A stretch of DNA of 64,000 nt, taken from Bacterioplanes sp965233665 (GTDB lineage Bacteria > Pseudomonadota > Gammaproteobacteria > Pseudomonadales > Oceanobacteraceae). The stretch spans positions 40,851 to 104,850 of the forward strand of contig CBDDTG010000047.1 of NCBI GenBank assembly GCA_965233665.1. The letters run 5' to 3'. The notes beneath the pieces are model-generated. The model was not told the DNA's origin and ran no database searches. It saw only the letters and a list, made by a program, of their open reading frames with translations. Shown piece after piece: positions 42,347 to 52,096 of this stretch (its first letter is position 1; each line of letters opens with the position of its first letter). Made by a program: the position numbers and the translations under genes.

Positions 42347-43474
42347 GTGCGCATCATACTCACTCTGGTGCTGCTGCTCGCCTGCAGCAGCGGCTGGGCC
42401 AAGGACGACGAAGCCGAGCTGAAAGCCCTGCAGCAGGACATCAAAAAACTGCAAGCATGGCTGAAAAATGCTCGCGATGAATACAGCGAGCTGGACCAAG
42501 CCCTGCAGCAATCGGACGAAGACATTGCCGAGCTCACTCGCCGCATCGAAGCGACGCGCCAACAGCTCAAGGAGGAGCGCGATACGCTAAAAAAGCTCAG
42601 ACAGGAGCAGGGACAGCTCCGTCACATCCAACAACAACATCGCCAACACCTGAGTGAGCAACTGCGCGCAGCGGCGCGCATGGGCAACACCGCACCGCTG
42701 AAAGTGCTACTCAACCAAGACGACCCGCAGCAAAGCCAGCGCTTATTGCGTTATTTTCAAAGCTTCAATCAGGCCCGCAGCGAGCGCATCGAGCACCTGA
42801 TCGCCGAGCTACAGCGACTGGCCACCATTGATCAACAAGTTCAAGCGCAGCAACTGCAACTGCAACAAACCGAGCGCCAGCTGCAGCAAAAAAACGCCAG
42901 TCTAAAAACCAAGCGCCAGCAGCAGCAAACCTTGCTCGCCAGCTTAAAGCGCAACATGAGCAACGAGCGCCAACGCTTAAAGCGCAAAGAGGCCGACCGC
43001 CAGCGGTTAGAACAGCTGTTGCGCGAAGTTGAATTCTTGCTCGCCAACACCAACCGTCAGCAAGACGAGCAACCGTTCCGCTCGATGAAAGGTAAGTTGC
43101 CGATGCCCGTCGATGCCGCGCGAGTGCTAGAAGCCTTTGGCAGCCTCAACCCTGAGACCAAAGCACGCCGCCGTGGCTGGCTCATGAGCAGCGCTGAAGG
43201 CAAACCTGTGATTGCCGTGCATCATGGCCGCATTGTTTTTTCCGATTGGCTGCGCGGCTACGGCTTGGTCAGTATTGTTGACCACGGCGATGGCTACTTG
43301 AGCCTGTATGCCAATAACCAAGCGCTGTTTCACGACGTCGGCAGCTGGGTGTATCGCGGTGATGTGCTGGCCCGCAGCGGACGTAACAGTGCCAGTGAGG
43401 AACCCTCACTGTATTTTGAGATCCGTTATAAGGGCAAAGCACAGGATCCAGCGGCATGGCTGAAACGCCGCTAA
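42347..43474 (+). CDS. envC: Murein hydrolase activator EnvC
   Basis: 375 residues from GTG 42347 with a perfect AAGGAGG. A signal peptide (RIILTLVLLLACSSGWA) is followed by a long coiled coil (about 25-240) and a LytM/M23 domain (about 265-375: GRIVFSDWLRGYGLVSIVDHG, YLSLYANNQ, SLYFEIRYKG). In active LytM enzymes the last motif is HxH; here it reads LYFEI, and other metal ligands are also lost. This is expected of EnvC, which activates amidases rather than cutting the wall itself. It acts in the periplasm at the division site. Confidence 0.95.
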   Translation: MRIILTLVLLLACSSGWAKDDEAELKALQQDIKKLQAWLKNARDEYSELDQALQQSDEDIAELTRRIEATRQQLKEERDTLKKLRQEQGQLRHIQQQHRQHLSEQLRAAARMGNTAPLKVLLNQDDPQQSQRLLRYFQSFNQARSERIEHLIAELQRLATIDQQVQAQQLQLQQTERQLQQKNASLKTKRQQQQTLLASLKRNMSNERQRLKRKEADRQRLEQLLREVEFLLANTNRQQDEQPFRSMKGKLPMPVDAARVLEAFGSLNPETKARRRGWLMSSAEGKPVIAVHHGRIVFSDWLRGYGLVSIVDHGDGYLSLYANNQALFHDVGSWVYRGDVLARSGRNSASEEPSLYFEIRYKGKAQDPAAWLKRR

Positions 43475-43517
43475 TTTTGTGCCATTCTTGCAACATTTAC
43501 CCGACCGAGACTGATTC

Positions 43518-44867
43518 ATGCGTCGTTTTTGTTTAGTACCTGCCGCTGTTTTATTGTTTTCACTGAACGCTTACGCCTCGGACACCGAGACCACCCCAGT
43601 TCCAGGCGATGCTTCCGCCGAAGAGATCGCCGCCGCAGCCCAAGAGGGCAAATTGCCACTGCAAGAGCTGCGCAACTTCACCGAGATTTTTGAGCGCATT
43701 CGCAGCGCTTATGTGGAAGAAGTCGACGACGAAACCCTGTTCAAGTACGCCATCAACGGCATGCTCAACTCCCTCGACCCGCACTCGGCCTACCTTCAGC
43801 CCGACGATTACGACGATTTGCAGGAGCATACTTCAGGCAAATTTGGCGGCTTGGGCATTGAAGTCGGCATGGAAGATGGCCTGATTCGCGTGGTCACGCC
43901 CATCGACGATACCCCAGCACAAAAAGCCGGCATTCAAGCCGGCGACCTCATCGTTACCCTGGATGGTGAAGCGGTAATGGGTATGAGCCTGACCGACGCC
44001 ATCGACCGCATGCGCGGCGAACCTGGCACCAGTATTGAGCTAGAAGTAAGGCGCGAAGGCGAGCAGGAGCTGCTCAGCTTTGAGCTGGAGCGTGCAGAAA
44101 TCAAAGTCGCCAGCGTGCGTACCGAAATGATGGCCGACAACATTGGCTATGTGCGCATTACCCAGTTCCAAGCCAACACCGGCCGCGAACTGAACGGCGC
44201 CCTGCTCGACTGGCAACAAGGCGATATTCGCGGCTTGATTCTCGATCTGCGCAACAACCCAGGCGGGGTATTGGACGCTGCGGTGGAAGTGGCCGATGCC
44301 TTTGTCGATGACGGTCTTATCGTTTACACCGAGGGCCGCGCACCGAACTCACGCTTGCGCTATTCCGCTACGCAGCGCACCGTGGCGCGCGAACTGCCGG
44401 TGGTGGTGCTGGTCAATGGTGGCTCGGCGTCGGCCTCAGAAATTGTCGCCGGCGCCTTGCAGGACCACCAGCGCGCCGTCATTGTTGGCACCCAATCCTT
44501 TGGCAAAGGCTCGGTGCAAAGCGTATTGCCGATCACCGAAGACAAAGCCATTAAACTGACCACTGCACGCTACTTCACACCCCAAGGGCGCTCGATTCAA
44601 GCGCAAGGCATCAAGCCCGATATTTGGATCGAGCAAAGCGAAGTCACGCCCTATAAGCAACGCTACTTCAAAGAAGCCGATCTCCCTGGCCACCTCAGCA
44701 ACCCTGAAGGTGAAGAAGGCGGCAAAGAGGTCAGCAAAAACAGCACCAGCGAGCTGCTGAAGCGCGACTTCCAATTGTACGAAGCCCATACCTTGCTACG
44801 CGGGTTGAATATTTTACGCCCCACCACACTGGGAGCCGCTGCCGGCAGCGACAGTAACGGCGAATGA
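43518..44867 (+). CDS. Carboxy-terminal processing protease (S41, CtpA/Prc type)
   Basis: 449 residues. A signal peptide (FCLVPAAVLLFSLNAYA) is followed by the S41 N-terminal helices, a PDZ domain (FGGLGIEVGMEDGLIRVV, AGIQAGDLIVTLDG) and the catalytic core with NGGSASASEIVAGALQ (nucleophile Ser) and GTQSFGKGSVQ (catalytic Lys). A periplasmic protease that trims protein C-termini and often regulates murein hydrolases, which suits its place behind envC. Confidence 0.95.
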   Translation: MRRFCLVPAAVLLFSLNAYASDTETTPVPGDASAEEIAAAAQEGKLPLQELRNFTEIFERIRSAYVEEVDDETLFKYAINGMLNSLDPHSAYLQPDDYDDLQEHTSGKFGGLGIEVGMEDGLIRVVTPIDDTPAQKAGIQAGDLIVTLDGEAVMGMSLTDAIDRMRGEPGTSIELEVRREGEQELLSFELERAEIKVASVRTEMMADNIGYVRITQFQANTGRELNGALLDWQQGDIRGLILDLRNNPGGVLDAAVEVADAFVDDGLIVYTEGRAPNSRLRYSATQRTVARELPVVVLVNGGSASASEIVAGALQDHQRAVIVGTQSFGKGSVQSVLPITEDKAIKLTTARYFTPQGRSIQAQGIKPDIWIEQSEVTPYKQRYFKEADLPGHLSNPEGEEGGKEVSKNSTSELLKRDFQLYEAHTLLRGLNILRPTTLGAAAGSDSNGE

Positions 44868-45637
44868 TCAAACGCTGGCTATGGCTGGCCTTGTTGCTGT
44901 TGTGCGCCCCGGCGCATGCGGCCAGCTTGCTGATCATCATTGATGACCTGGGCAACAATCGAGCATTAGGTGAGCGCGCCTTGGCCTTGCCAGGGCCCCT
45001 CACCTATGCCGTTTTGCCACACACCCCCTATGCCCAAACACTGGCGCGCAAGGCGCATCAACGCGGCCATGGCGTGATGTTGCATGCCCCTATGGCCAAC
45101 GATACCGGCGCCAAACTCGGCCCAGGCGCTCTGACCGAGGAAATGAGCCCGGCGGAACTGCAGCAACAGTTGCAGGCCTCGTTAACGACCGTGCCGTTTG
45201 TCACCGGTGTTAATAACCACATGGGCAGCTTGCTCACGCGCAAGCCCAAAGCAATGCGAGCCGTGATGCAGACCTTGGCACAGCGCGGGCTGTTTTTTGT
45301 CGACAGCCTCACCAGTGCCGACAGCGTCGCCCTGCAACAGGCGTTAGCTCAGCCGCTGCCAGCACTGCGCCGCGATGTCTTTCTCGACCACAGCGTTGCC
45401 AAAGCCGACATTGCTCGCCAGTTTGAGCGTGCCATTGCACTGGCCGAGCAGCGTGGCTATGCAGTCTTGATTGGCCACCCCTACCCTGAGTCATTGGACT
45501 TTCTCGAACAGGCGTTACCGGCACTCAACCAGCGTGGCGTGCGCTTGCAGCGTGTCGACCGCTTCTTAAGCCAGCGCTTGTGGCAGCGCTGGGCAACGCC
45601 GCAGCACATCAGCCGCTATCAATTGCAGATTCGCTAA
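44864..45637 (+). CDS. Divergent polysaccharide deacetylase family protein (YibQ)
   Basis: 257 residues. Signal peptide (WLWLALLLLCAPAHA), then the DUF610 fold of NodB-like deacetylases: LLIIIDDLGNNRALGERAL, GHGVMLHAPMANDT, VTGVNNHMGSLLTR, LFFVDSLTSADS, and GYAVLIGHPYPESL. The metal ligands of classic deacetylases are only partly kept, and the activity of this group is unproven. It overlaps the protease gene by 4 bp (ATGA) and is the last gene of the gpmI-envC-ctpA cluster. Confidence 0.92.
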   Translation: MIKRWLWLALLLLCAPAHAASLLIIIDDLGNNRALGERALALPGPLTYAVLPHTPYAQTLARKAHQRGHGVMLHAPMANDTGAKLGPGALTEEMSPAELQQQLQASLTTVPFVTGVNNHMGSLLTRKPKAMRAVMQTLAQRGLFFVDSLTSADSVALQQALAQPLPALRRDVFLDHSVAKADIARQFERAIALAEQRGYAVLIGHPYPESLDFLEQALPALNQRGVRLQRVDRFLSQRLWQRWATPQHISRYQLQIR

Positions 45638-45660
45638 AAATCATACCGACACCCGATTGC

Positions 45661-45683
45661 AACCGCCTCAATGAGGCGGGTTT
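45661..45683 (+). terminator. Rho-independent terminator, weak T-tract
   Basis: AACCGCCTC, 3-nt loop, GAGGCGGGTTT: a stable stem with only three Ts. It follows the deacetylase stop by 24 bp and separates it from the cytochrome gene. Confidence 0.6.
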
Positions 45684-45752
45684 GCTGCGCGCCAAACCTT
45701 GTACGTTCGTTTCACTTTGGTTAATCTGAGCGCAACTTTCGGGGAGCAGACA

Positions 45753-46052
45753 ATGATAAAAAACACTGTACTCGCCGCAGCCCTGCTCTGCAGCGCCTTG
45801 CCGGCAGTCGCGACTGACGACTACACCATCGAGTTGTATGACATTTACTGCAGCGCCTGCCATGGCGTTGGTGTTTCAGGTGCGCCCACAGCCTTCTCAG
45901 ATGAATGGCGGGATCGGGTCGACCAAGGCATGGACACCCTGGTCAGCCATGCCATCAATGGCATCGGCAATATGCCGGCCATGGGCACCTGTGTGGAATG
46001 CACCGAAGACGACCTGCGCGACATCATCCAATACATGGCGAAGGAGCAGTAA
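45753..46052 (+). CDS. Cytochrome c5-like monohaem protein
   Basis: 99 residues from ATG 45753 (GGGGAG upstream). A signal peptide (NTVLAAALLCSALPAVA) is followed by a single haem c site CSACH, a downstream NMPAMG that would supply the axial Met, and a CVEC pair typical of c5-type cytochromes with an extra disulfide. It is probably a periplasmic electron acceptor for the FAD oxidoreductase encoded 3 bp later. Confidence 0.9.
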   Translation: MIKNTVLAAALLCSALPAVATDDYTIELYDIYCSACHGVGVSGAPTAFSDEWRDRVDQGMDTLVSHAINGIGNMPAMGTCVECTEDDLRDIIQYMAKEQ

Positions 46053-46055
46053 CTC

Positions 46056-47472
46056 ATGAACTTTGATCGCATTAACCTGAGCCGCCGCCATTTACTGAAA
46101 GCCGTGGGTGCTGGCGTGGTGGCCTCCGCCACCGCGGGCTGCTCCTCTAACGAACCTAAGGCCCCGGGCGGGCATCGTAGGTGCCGATGGCAAACGCGTG
46201 TTGCCGTGGAAAAACTGGTCCGGTAACCAGAGCTGCCAACCCAGTGAACGCTTAGTGCCGCGCAATGAAGAGCAGTTAGTCGATGCCATCAAGGCCGCCA
46301 ATCACACCATTCGCTGCGTCGGCTCTGGCCACAGCTTTAGCGGTTTGGTGCCAACCGGTCACACCTTGCTGTCGCTGGCGCGCTTACGTGGGGTAGAAAA
46401 TGCCGACCCACAAGCGCTGGAGGCCGATGTTTGGGCCGGTACACGGCTATCGATGTTGGGGCGCGAGCTGTGGAAGCACGATATGTCGACCATCAATATG
46501 TCCGACATCGACAGTCAGTCGTTTGCTGGCGCCATTGCCACATCGACCCACGGCACAGGTAAAGAGCTGGGCAGCATTTCCAGTCACCTGCGAGCCATGC
46601 GCATTGTTAAAGCCGATGGCGACATCGTGGAATGTAGCCCCACGCTAAACAGCGACCTGTTTTATGCCGCCGGCAACCACATTGGCGCCTTGGGCGTGGT
46701 CACCAAAGCACGTTTAAAAACCGATAAAGCGTACTACCTGAAAGAACACAGCTGGATGATGTCGGAAGAAGAAGGCCTGGCCCGCGCCGCGGAGCTACGC
46801 GACCAACATCGTCACTATGAAATGTTTGCATTGCCACACAGCGATTACATGCTCGGCGTCGCCATCGATAAAGTCAGCGAGGATGAAATTCCCGCCGAGC
46901 CGCCCGTCGCCAGTGGCGATGCTTACGAAGCCTTTCGCATGATGTCGAACATGATCGACTACATGCCATTTATGCGCAGCTGGCTGGTCAACTTCGGCGC
47001 CAGCGGCGTCGAGCCGGAAACCCGCTACGGCAAGTCGCATGAAATTTTTGGCAATCTGCGCGATATCTTATTTAACGAAATGGAATACGTAGTGCCGGCT
47101 GACGTTGGGCCTCAGTGCTTAAAAGAGGTGCTCGACACTATCAAAAAGCAAAACATTCCGGTCATTTTTCCCATTGAAGCGCGCTACGTGGCTGCCGACG
47201 AGCACTGGCTCAGCCCCTTCTACCGTCGCGATGGTTTTGCCATCAGCTGCCATAACTTCCACGACAAAGACTACAAGGATTACTTTGCCGCCATTGAGCC
47301 CATTTTCTGGAAGTACGACGGTCGCCCACACTGGGGCAAAATTCACACCCTGGGGGCGCAAGAGTTTGCCGCGCGCTACGAGCGCTTTAACGACTTCCTA
47401 GAACTGCGCCGCGACATGGATCCGCAGGGGCGCTTCCTTAACGATCACCTCAGTCGGGTGTTGGGCGCTTAA
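46056..47472 (+). pseudogene. FAD-linked oxidoreductase (aldonolactone oxidase type), one-base frameshift
   Basis: Starts at ATG 46056 with AAGGAG 9 nt upstream. The first 36 or so codons encode a Tat-type lipoprotein signal (LSRRHLLKAVGAGVVASATAGC, split here: SRRHLLK then ATAGC). After APG at about 46165-46175 the frame must move by one base: GGCGGGCATC contains one G more than the in-frame GGCGGCATC. The rest is a complete FAD-binding protein (SERLVPRNEEQLVDAIKAAN, RCVGSGHSFSGLVPTG, ATSTHGTGKELG, NHIGALGVVT) with a C-terminal D-arabinono-1,4-lactone oxidase-like domain (HWGKIHTL, DPQGRFLND). It may be a sequencing error in a G-run or a fresh mutation. Its 3' end overlaps the DTW gene by 23 bp. 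Confidence 0.85.
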
Positions 47473-48142
47473 TATGATTCGCTTTCGCCTTTAAATAATG
47501 CCGGCGAAAGCGCTCAAAATACCCATCGAGCTTGTCTGCGGCGCGGGTGTTGCCCAAGCGCTGCAGCAGCGGCACCATGACTTCGGCGGTGGCCAATTGA
47601 TGGGGCTGCACCGCTTTGCGCAAGGCGTAACCAGAGAGCGCCTGCGGTTGCACCGCCAGCACTGGCAATTCCGGCCACCAGTGGCTGCGGAACATTTTGC
47701 GGGCTTCGCGCCAGGTGCCGTCCAACACCACCAACAGTGGCGTGCGCTCGCCAATGTAGTCACGTAACTGCTGATCTTGCTGCAAGCGCTGATGTTGCTC
47801 GGCGTACTGGTAGGGGAATATCAGCATGGGGGCATATTCCGGTCGCGCTAATAGCGCTAATAAACCAGCCGGTGGCTCAGGTCGCTGCCAAATAAAGGCG
47901 TGGCTATCCGCGATCACATCCGCCAATAAGCGGCCGCTGTTACTGGGCTTATAGATTTCACCTGGGTAATACACCAAGCACAAGGCCACGCCTTGCTCGG
48001 CTTGTGGCACGTCAGCACAAAGGCACCATTCGCGCGCCAGCAAGCAGTCAGGGCAGCGATTAACTTTGGCACCACGGGCAACAAAGGGTTTAGAAGCTTG
48101 CGCCGCCTGTTGGCGTCGCAATTGAGAAATGACGTTGTTCAT
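47450..48142 (-). CDS. tapT: DTW-domain tRNA-uridine aminocarboxypropyltransferase
   Basis: 230 residues. The DTW signature LDGTWREARKMF is present, preceded by an N-terminal zinc-type cluster (RCPDCLLAREWCLC), LVYYPGEIYKPSNSGRL (the family's H/KxxNT-like region) and followed by ALRKAVQPHQLATAEV. Members (TapT/YfiP, TuaA) add the acp group from S-adenosylmethionine to uridine 47 of tRNA. The specific position in this organism cannot be read from the sequence. Confidence 0.88.
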   Translation of the reverse strand: MNNVISQLRRQQAAQASKPFVARGAKVNRCPDCLLAREWCLCADVPQAEQGVALCLVYYPGEIYKPSNSGRLLADVIADSHAFIWQRPEPPAGLLALLARPEYAPMLIFPYQYAEQHQRLQQDQQLRDYIGERTPLLVVLDGTWREARKMFRSHWWPELPVLAVQPQALSGYALRKAVQPHQLATAEVMVPLLQRLGNTRAADKLDGYFERFRRHYLKAKANHIKRPTPD

Positions 48143-48178
48143 GGCGGCGCATTATGCCAGCGCCAAGCGACATTGCTA

Positions 48179-48958
48179 TCAGGCAGCGTGCTGCTTGCGC
48201 CAAAAGGCAGGTAGGTCGGCGATGGAGTCGAGTACAAAATGAGGTTTTAAGCTGCCTTGCTCATCTTGCGGGCGATATTTGCCCGTGCGCACCAGGGCGC
48301 CTTGCAAGCCACAGTTTTGCGCTGCCATCACGTCGGTCATTAAGTCATCCCCCACCATTAAGGTGTCGCTGGCGGATGCCTCCAGCTGGGTCAACGCCTG
48401 TTGAAAAAAACCCGACGCCGGTTTGCCAAACACCATGGCCGACTGGCCCGAAGCATATTCCAGTGCTTTGACAAACGGACCGGCATCAAGATGCAGGCCT
48501 GAATCCGTGTCGTAATAGCGTGTCATGCCCAGCGCCAGCAGCATTTGTCCGGGGCGCTGCATCAAGATGCGAAACGCATGATTCAGGTGAAAGTAGCTCC
48601 AGTTAGGCCCCAAATCGCCGATGACCACGCCGCGACACTCTTCCTCGCGGTAGCTGGCCACATCTTGCAGTTCGGCCTGGGCGGTCGGGGGCACAAACAG
48701 CGCCAGATGCATGGCTGGTTGATCCGCCAACCAGCGCCGCAAGGCCATCGCCGGTGTTAACAGCTGCTCGCCGGTGACACTGGGGTCGAGGGTTTGCAAA
48801 CGGCGTAGCAATTCCGCGCGGCTAACGCTGACGGTGTTGCTAACAAACAGGTGAGAAATGCCTTCACGCCGGGCCCAGCGCACCGTATCAGCGGCCCCAT
48901 GAACGGCACCGCTGTCATTAAACAAGACGCCATCAATATCGAACAAAATGGCTTGCAT
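48179..48958 (-). CDS. HAD-superfamily phosphatase, NagD/TIGR01458-like
   Basis: 259 residues from ATG 48958, with GGAGG 4 nt upstream; a longer frame has no support. HAD motifs: ILFDIDGVLFND (motif I, nucleophile Asp), FVSNTVSVSR (motif II), and GKPASGFFQQAL followed by TLMVGDDLMTDVMAAQNCG (motifs III/IV). The C2-cap arrangement is that of NagD-like phosphatases and the mammalian LHPP group. Substrate unknown. Confidence 0.9.
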   Translation of the reverse strand: MQAILFDIDGVLFNDSGAVHGAADTVRWARREGISHLFVSNTVSVSRAELLRRLQTLDPSVTGEQLLTPAMALRRWLADQPAMHLALFVPPTAQAELQDVASYREEECRGVVIGDLGPNWSYFHLNHAFRILMQRPGQMLLALGMTRYYDTDSGLHLDAGPFVKALEYASGQSAMVFGKPASGFFQQALTQLEASASDTLMVGDDLMTDVMAAQNCGLQGALVRTGKYRPQDEQGSLKPHFVLDSIADLPAFWRKQHAA

Positions 48959-49025
48959 GCTGCCTCCGTAACAACCATGAGAGCACTTCTCAACATAGCC
49001 GCTGCAGCACCAAGCCAGTAGAGAA

Positions 49026-50285
49026 CTACAAGCCACACTCCGTGACTTTTGCGGCATCCAGCAAGTGCTCATAGCGAGCATCGGTCAGCGACATCAAAAA
49101 GCACTCCATCGCCAAACGATTCAGCTCATCGCTAAAGTCTTTGCTACCACTGGCCAGCTCGGTATTGCTGAGGTTGCGATCCACCTCTGGCGCACGCCAA
49201 GCCAGGCCCGTTTCCGGGTTCACAAAGCTGGTTTCATGGCCATTGGCACGCTTTCGGGCATGCTCATAAAACATCAATACCGTGCTGAGCTCGGCAAACA
49301 CACCGTTATGCATGTATGGGCCAGTGATCGCCACATTGCGCAAAGTTGGGGTTTTAAACTTGCCCGCTAATGACGCTTGATCGATGTGCTGCTGCAAGCC
49401 AAGATCTGGCCCAGTTGCGCCATTCACTGCCCGCAATGCGGTATTTTCTGGCACGCCTAGATTGTGATACTCAAAACTGCTAAACGGCTCTTGGCTGTTG
49501 CCTTGGGCATGCAACTGATGGCAAGCCGCACAGTTTGTAAACTCGGTGGAGAAAAACAGCGCCTTGCCCAACGCGGCTTTAGAAGCGGGGTGATAGGTGT
49601 AGCGATTGGCATCGCCGACGGGCAACAGCGAACGATCGTAGCGCGAATCAAAGGGGGCAAACTCAGCGCTTTGTTCAAAGGCAGCAATTGCTTGCGTCAT
49701 CGCCTCGTAGGCGGCTTCGGTATCGTCCCAAATATTGGCGCCAAAATGCTCACGAAAAGCGCGTTGATAGGCGTCGTTTTCCAGTAAGCGCGCCACCACA
49801 GTGGCTTTATCTGGCATGTTCATTTCGACCGGATTCAGAGGCGGCCCACCCGCTTGTGCGGCCAAACCAGCGGCGCGACCATCGTGAAACTGCCCCCCCA
49901 GATACCCTTGGTAGGTGCTGAAATCGCCGTCGGTATTAAAGCGCTGACGCTGGCCTTGGTGAAATTCAGGGCTTAACAAGGCATACGCCGCCGTCGGCGC
50001 ATTGCGATCGCCCTGAGATACGCCGTCATCTCCCAACGAGGCGGCACGCATCTGACCATCGGCCGCTGCGCGGCTGTCGATAAACCCGTGCTTAGGGTCG
50101 TGACAGCTGGCACAGGATTGGCTGCGATTGGCTGACAGGTTTTTATCGTTAAACAGCTGCCGACCCAGCTCCTGTTGGCTTAATACCGGCGCTTTGTCAT
50201 CACTTGAGTTAGAGCCACCACACCCCGCCAGCAGCAGAGAAATGGCCAAAATTTGAGCCGCAATCAAGGATCGAGAAAAAAGCAT
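49026..50285 (-). CDS. Di-haem cytochrome c peroxidase / MauG-like lipoprotein
   Basis: 419 residues from ATG 50285; longer starts (50330, 50360) are possible. The N-terminus (AAQILAISLLLAGCGG) is a lipoprotein signal. Two haem c sites: CASCHDPKHGF (near residue 61) and CAACHQLHAQG (near 225). GQFHDGRAAGLAAQAGGPPLNP and TPTLRNVAITGPYMHNGVF are typical of the CCP/MauG family. It is divergent from the imelysin operon over two Fur boxes, so it probably belongs to the same iron-limitation response; MauG-like proteins occur with imelysin genes in other bacteria. Confidence 0.9.
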   Translation of the reverse strand: MLFSRSLIAAQILAISLLLAGCGGSNSSDDKAPVLSQQELGRQLFNDKNLSANRSQSCASCHDPKHGFIDSRAAADGQMRAASLGDDGVSQGDRNAPTAAYALLSPEFHQGQRQRFNTDGDFSTYQGYLGGQFHDGRAAGLAAQAGGPPLNPVEMNMPDKATVVARLLENDAYQRAFREHFGANIWDDTEAAYEAMTQAIAAFEQSAEFAPFDSRYDRSLLPVGDANRYTYHPASKAALGKALFFSTEFTNCAACHQLHAQGNSQEPFSSFEYHNLGVPENTALRAVNGATGPDLGLQQHIDQASLAGKFKTPTLRNVAITGPYMHNGVFAELSTVLMFYEHARKRANGHETSFVNPETGLAWRAPEVDRNLSNTELASGSKDFSDELNRLAMECFLMSLTDARYEHLLDAAKVTECGL

Positions 50286-50413
50286 GGAACTGGACACTGC
50301 GAGACTCCTGAAACACCTAGCCAGTCGCATCGTGCAGACATCCGCCAGCACAAAGAGCATTGACCTAGGACTTTATCCACAAAATAAACGCGGGTATCAT
50401 ATCAAAAGCTAAA

Positions 50414-50432
50414 TAATATGATAATCATTTTT
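50414..50432. promoter_or_regulatory. Fur box 1 of the imelysin region
   Basis: TAATATGATAATCATTTTT matches 14 of 19 positions of GATAATGATAATCATTATC, including an unbroken GATAATCATT. It lies nearer the minus-strand peroxidase gene. Confidence 0.8.
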
Positions 50433-50442
50433 ATTGCCTGGA

Positions 50443-50461
50443 GTTATTGAAAGTGATTATC
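50443..50461. promoter_or_regulatory. Fur box 2 of the imelysin region
   Basis: GTTATTGAAAGTGATTATC also matches 14 of 19 consensus positions and ends with the strong half-site ATTATC. It is 10 bp from box 1 and on the side of the plus-strand imelysin operon. Confidence 0.7.
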
Positions 50462-50575
50462 AACCCCATTACAGTGTGGCGCCGCGGCGCACTCGATTGC
50501 GCCAGCATGCAAGCAGGCTCAAAGACAGGTTCATTGGCTAAGCCTGCCGTCGCTCCACACTAATAAGGAAACGAT

Positions 50576-52051
50576 ATGAACAAGCTTAAGCTGGTTGCTG
50601 CTATGTCTGCAGCGCTGATGGTCACTGCCTGCGGCAGCGACGACAACGATTCTAACGATAACGCCACGGATAACAGTGGCTCAGATAAAGTCCTCAACCT
50701 GGGCAATGTTGAAAAGGTATTAGCAACCAACGCTGATATTGCTTACGCCGCCTACAGCGACGCCGTCACAACCGCGGAAGCACTGAAAACAGCGATTGCT
50801 GCTTTTAAAGCCGAGCCGACACAAGCCAACTTAGATGCTGCCAAAAAGGCTTGGTTGGTGGCGCGCGAGCCTTATGGTCAAACCGAAGTTTACCGTTTCC
50901 GCATGAGCCCCATCGACTCTAGCGATTACAGCAGCGAAGACGGCCCTGAAGGCGATATCAACGCTTGGCCGCTGGGCGAAGCACTGATTGATTACGTTAA
51001 AACCAACACCACAGATTTTGGCACTGACCAAATTGGCGTGACCGAGCACCAGACTGACGTTAACGGCGGTGCCGCCATCGACGCTGACGTGGCCAGCAAC
51101 AGCCCGGCAGAAAACATCATTGGCAACCGCGATATCGTGATTAACGCCGACCTGCTGGCCAACACCGCCACCGCAGAAGACGAGCACGATGTGATTTCTG
51201 GCTATCACGCCATCGAATTCCTGCTGTGGGGTCAAGATCTGAACAACAATGCTGAACCGACCGATGGCACTGACCGTGGCGATGCCGTGAAAACTTGGGC
51301 AGCACAAAACTTGGCCTTTGGTGGCCAGCGCCCACTGACTGACTTCACCACCGACGCCAACGCGGATCGTCGCTTCCAATTCTTGGAAGTGGCCGTGGAT
51401 AAGCTCATCGCCGACTTGAAGCAAGTGCGCGACGGTTGGGCGGAAGGCGCCAGCTACCGCACTGCGTTCGTTCAAGCGGACAGCCAAGAGCAAGCCAAGC
51501 AGAAACTGGCAGAAATCATGACCGGTATGGGCACGCTGTCAGAGGGTGAACTGGCCGGTGAGCGCATGCAGATCGCCTTCAGCTCTAACTCACAAGAAGA
51601 CGAGCACTCCTGCTTCTCAGATAATACTCACCGTGATATCTGGCTCAATGCCGAAGGTGTGTCGAACAGCTTCTACGGCCGCTACGCCGGCTACGACAGC
51701 ACCTTGGATGGCGCCGATGACGTCACCACCAACGCGGTGGATGGTTACGGCTTGGATGACTTCCTGAAAGACGAAGGCCAAGAAGAATTGGTCACCAAGT
51801 TGAGCGCTGCGCTGGTAAAAACCGAAACGGCTTACACCACCATCGACAACCAAGCTCGTGCCGGCACACCGTTTGATGTGCTGATCCAGTCGACGGACAC
51901 CAGCTCCGTTGCCGACACCATTGTTGCGCTGAACGAGCAAGCGGCGGTGATTTCTGAAGCCGCTAACGCACTGGCGTTAGGCGCCGTCGTGGTTGACCCA
52001 GAAGCGTCTGCTTGCGACACGCAAAACCCAACCGCTGCGTGTGAAGAGTAA
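50576..52051 (+). CDS. Imelysin-family iron-regulated lipoprotein (M75)
   Basis: 491 residues. Lipoprotein signal (LVAAMSAALMVTAC, Cys near 19), a polar Asp/Asn/Ser linker, then the imelysin repeat domain with AAKKAWLVAREPYGQTEVYRF, the GxHAIEFLLWGQD motif (GYHAIEFLLWGQD) and LNEQAAVISEAANAL at the end. Imelysins (IrpA, ICMP) are periplasmic or outer-membrane proteins needed under iron limitation; the GxHxxE site is thought to bind iron. A second imelysin is coded at the end of the same operon. The dual Fur boxes upstream are the regulation expected. Confidence 0.93.
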   Translation: MNKLKLVAAMSAALMVTACGSDDNDSNDNATDNSGSDKVLNLGNVEKVLATNADIAYAAYSDAVTTAEALKTAIAAFKAEPTQANLDAAKKAWLVAREPYGQTEVYRFRMSPIDSSDYSSEDGPEGDINAWPLGEALIDYVKTNTTDFGTDQIGVTEHQTDVNGGAAIDADVASNSPAENIIGNRDIVINADLLANTATAEDEHDVISGYHAIEFLLWGQDLNNNAEPTDGTDRGDAVKTWAAQNLAFGGQRPLTDFTTDANADRRFQFLEVAVDKLIADLKQVRDGWAEGASYRTAFVQADSQEQAKQKLAEIMTGMGTLSEGELAGERMQIAFSSNSQEDEHSCFSDNTHRDIWLNAEGVSNSFYGRYAGYDSTLDGADDVTTNAVDGYGLDDFLKDEGQEELVTKLSAALVKTETAYTTIDNQARAGTPFDVLIQSTDTSSVADTIVALNEQAAVISEAANALALGAVVVDPEASACDTQNPTAACEE

Positions 52052-52096
52052 GGCCATTGGTGCTGACTGCTCAGCATGAGCAGCCAGCGTTGCGGC

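Noticed and set aside
46108..46170. ORF start at 46108 as the true N-terminus of the FAD oxidoreductase
   Set aside because: It gives a Trp/Pro-rich leader with no Shine-Dalgarno, whereas the other frame gives a perfect Tat lipoprotein signal after AAGGAG.
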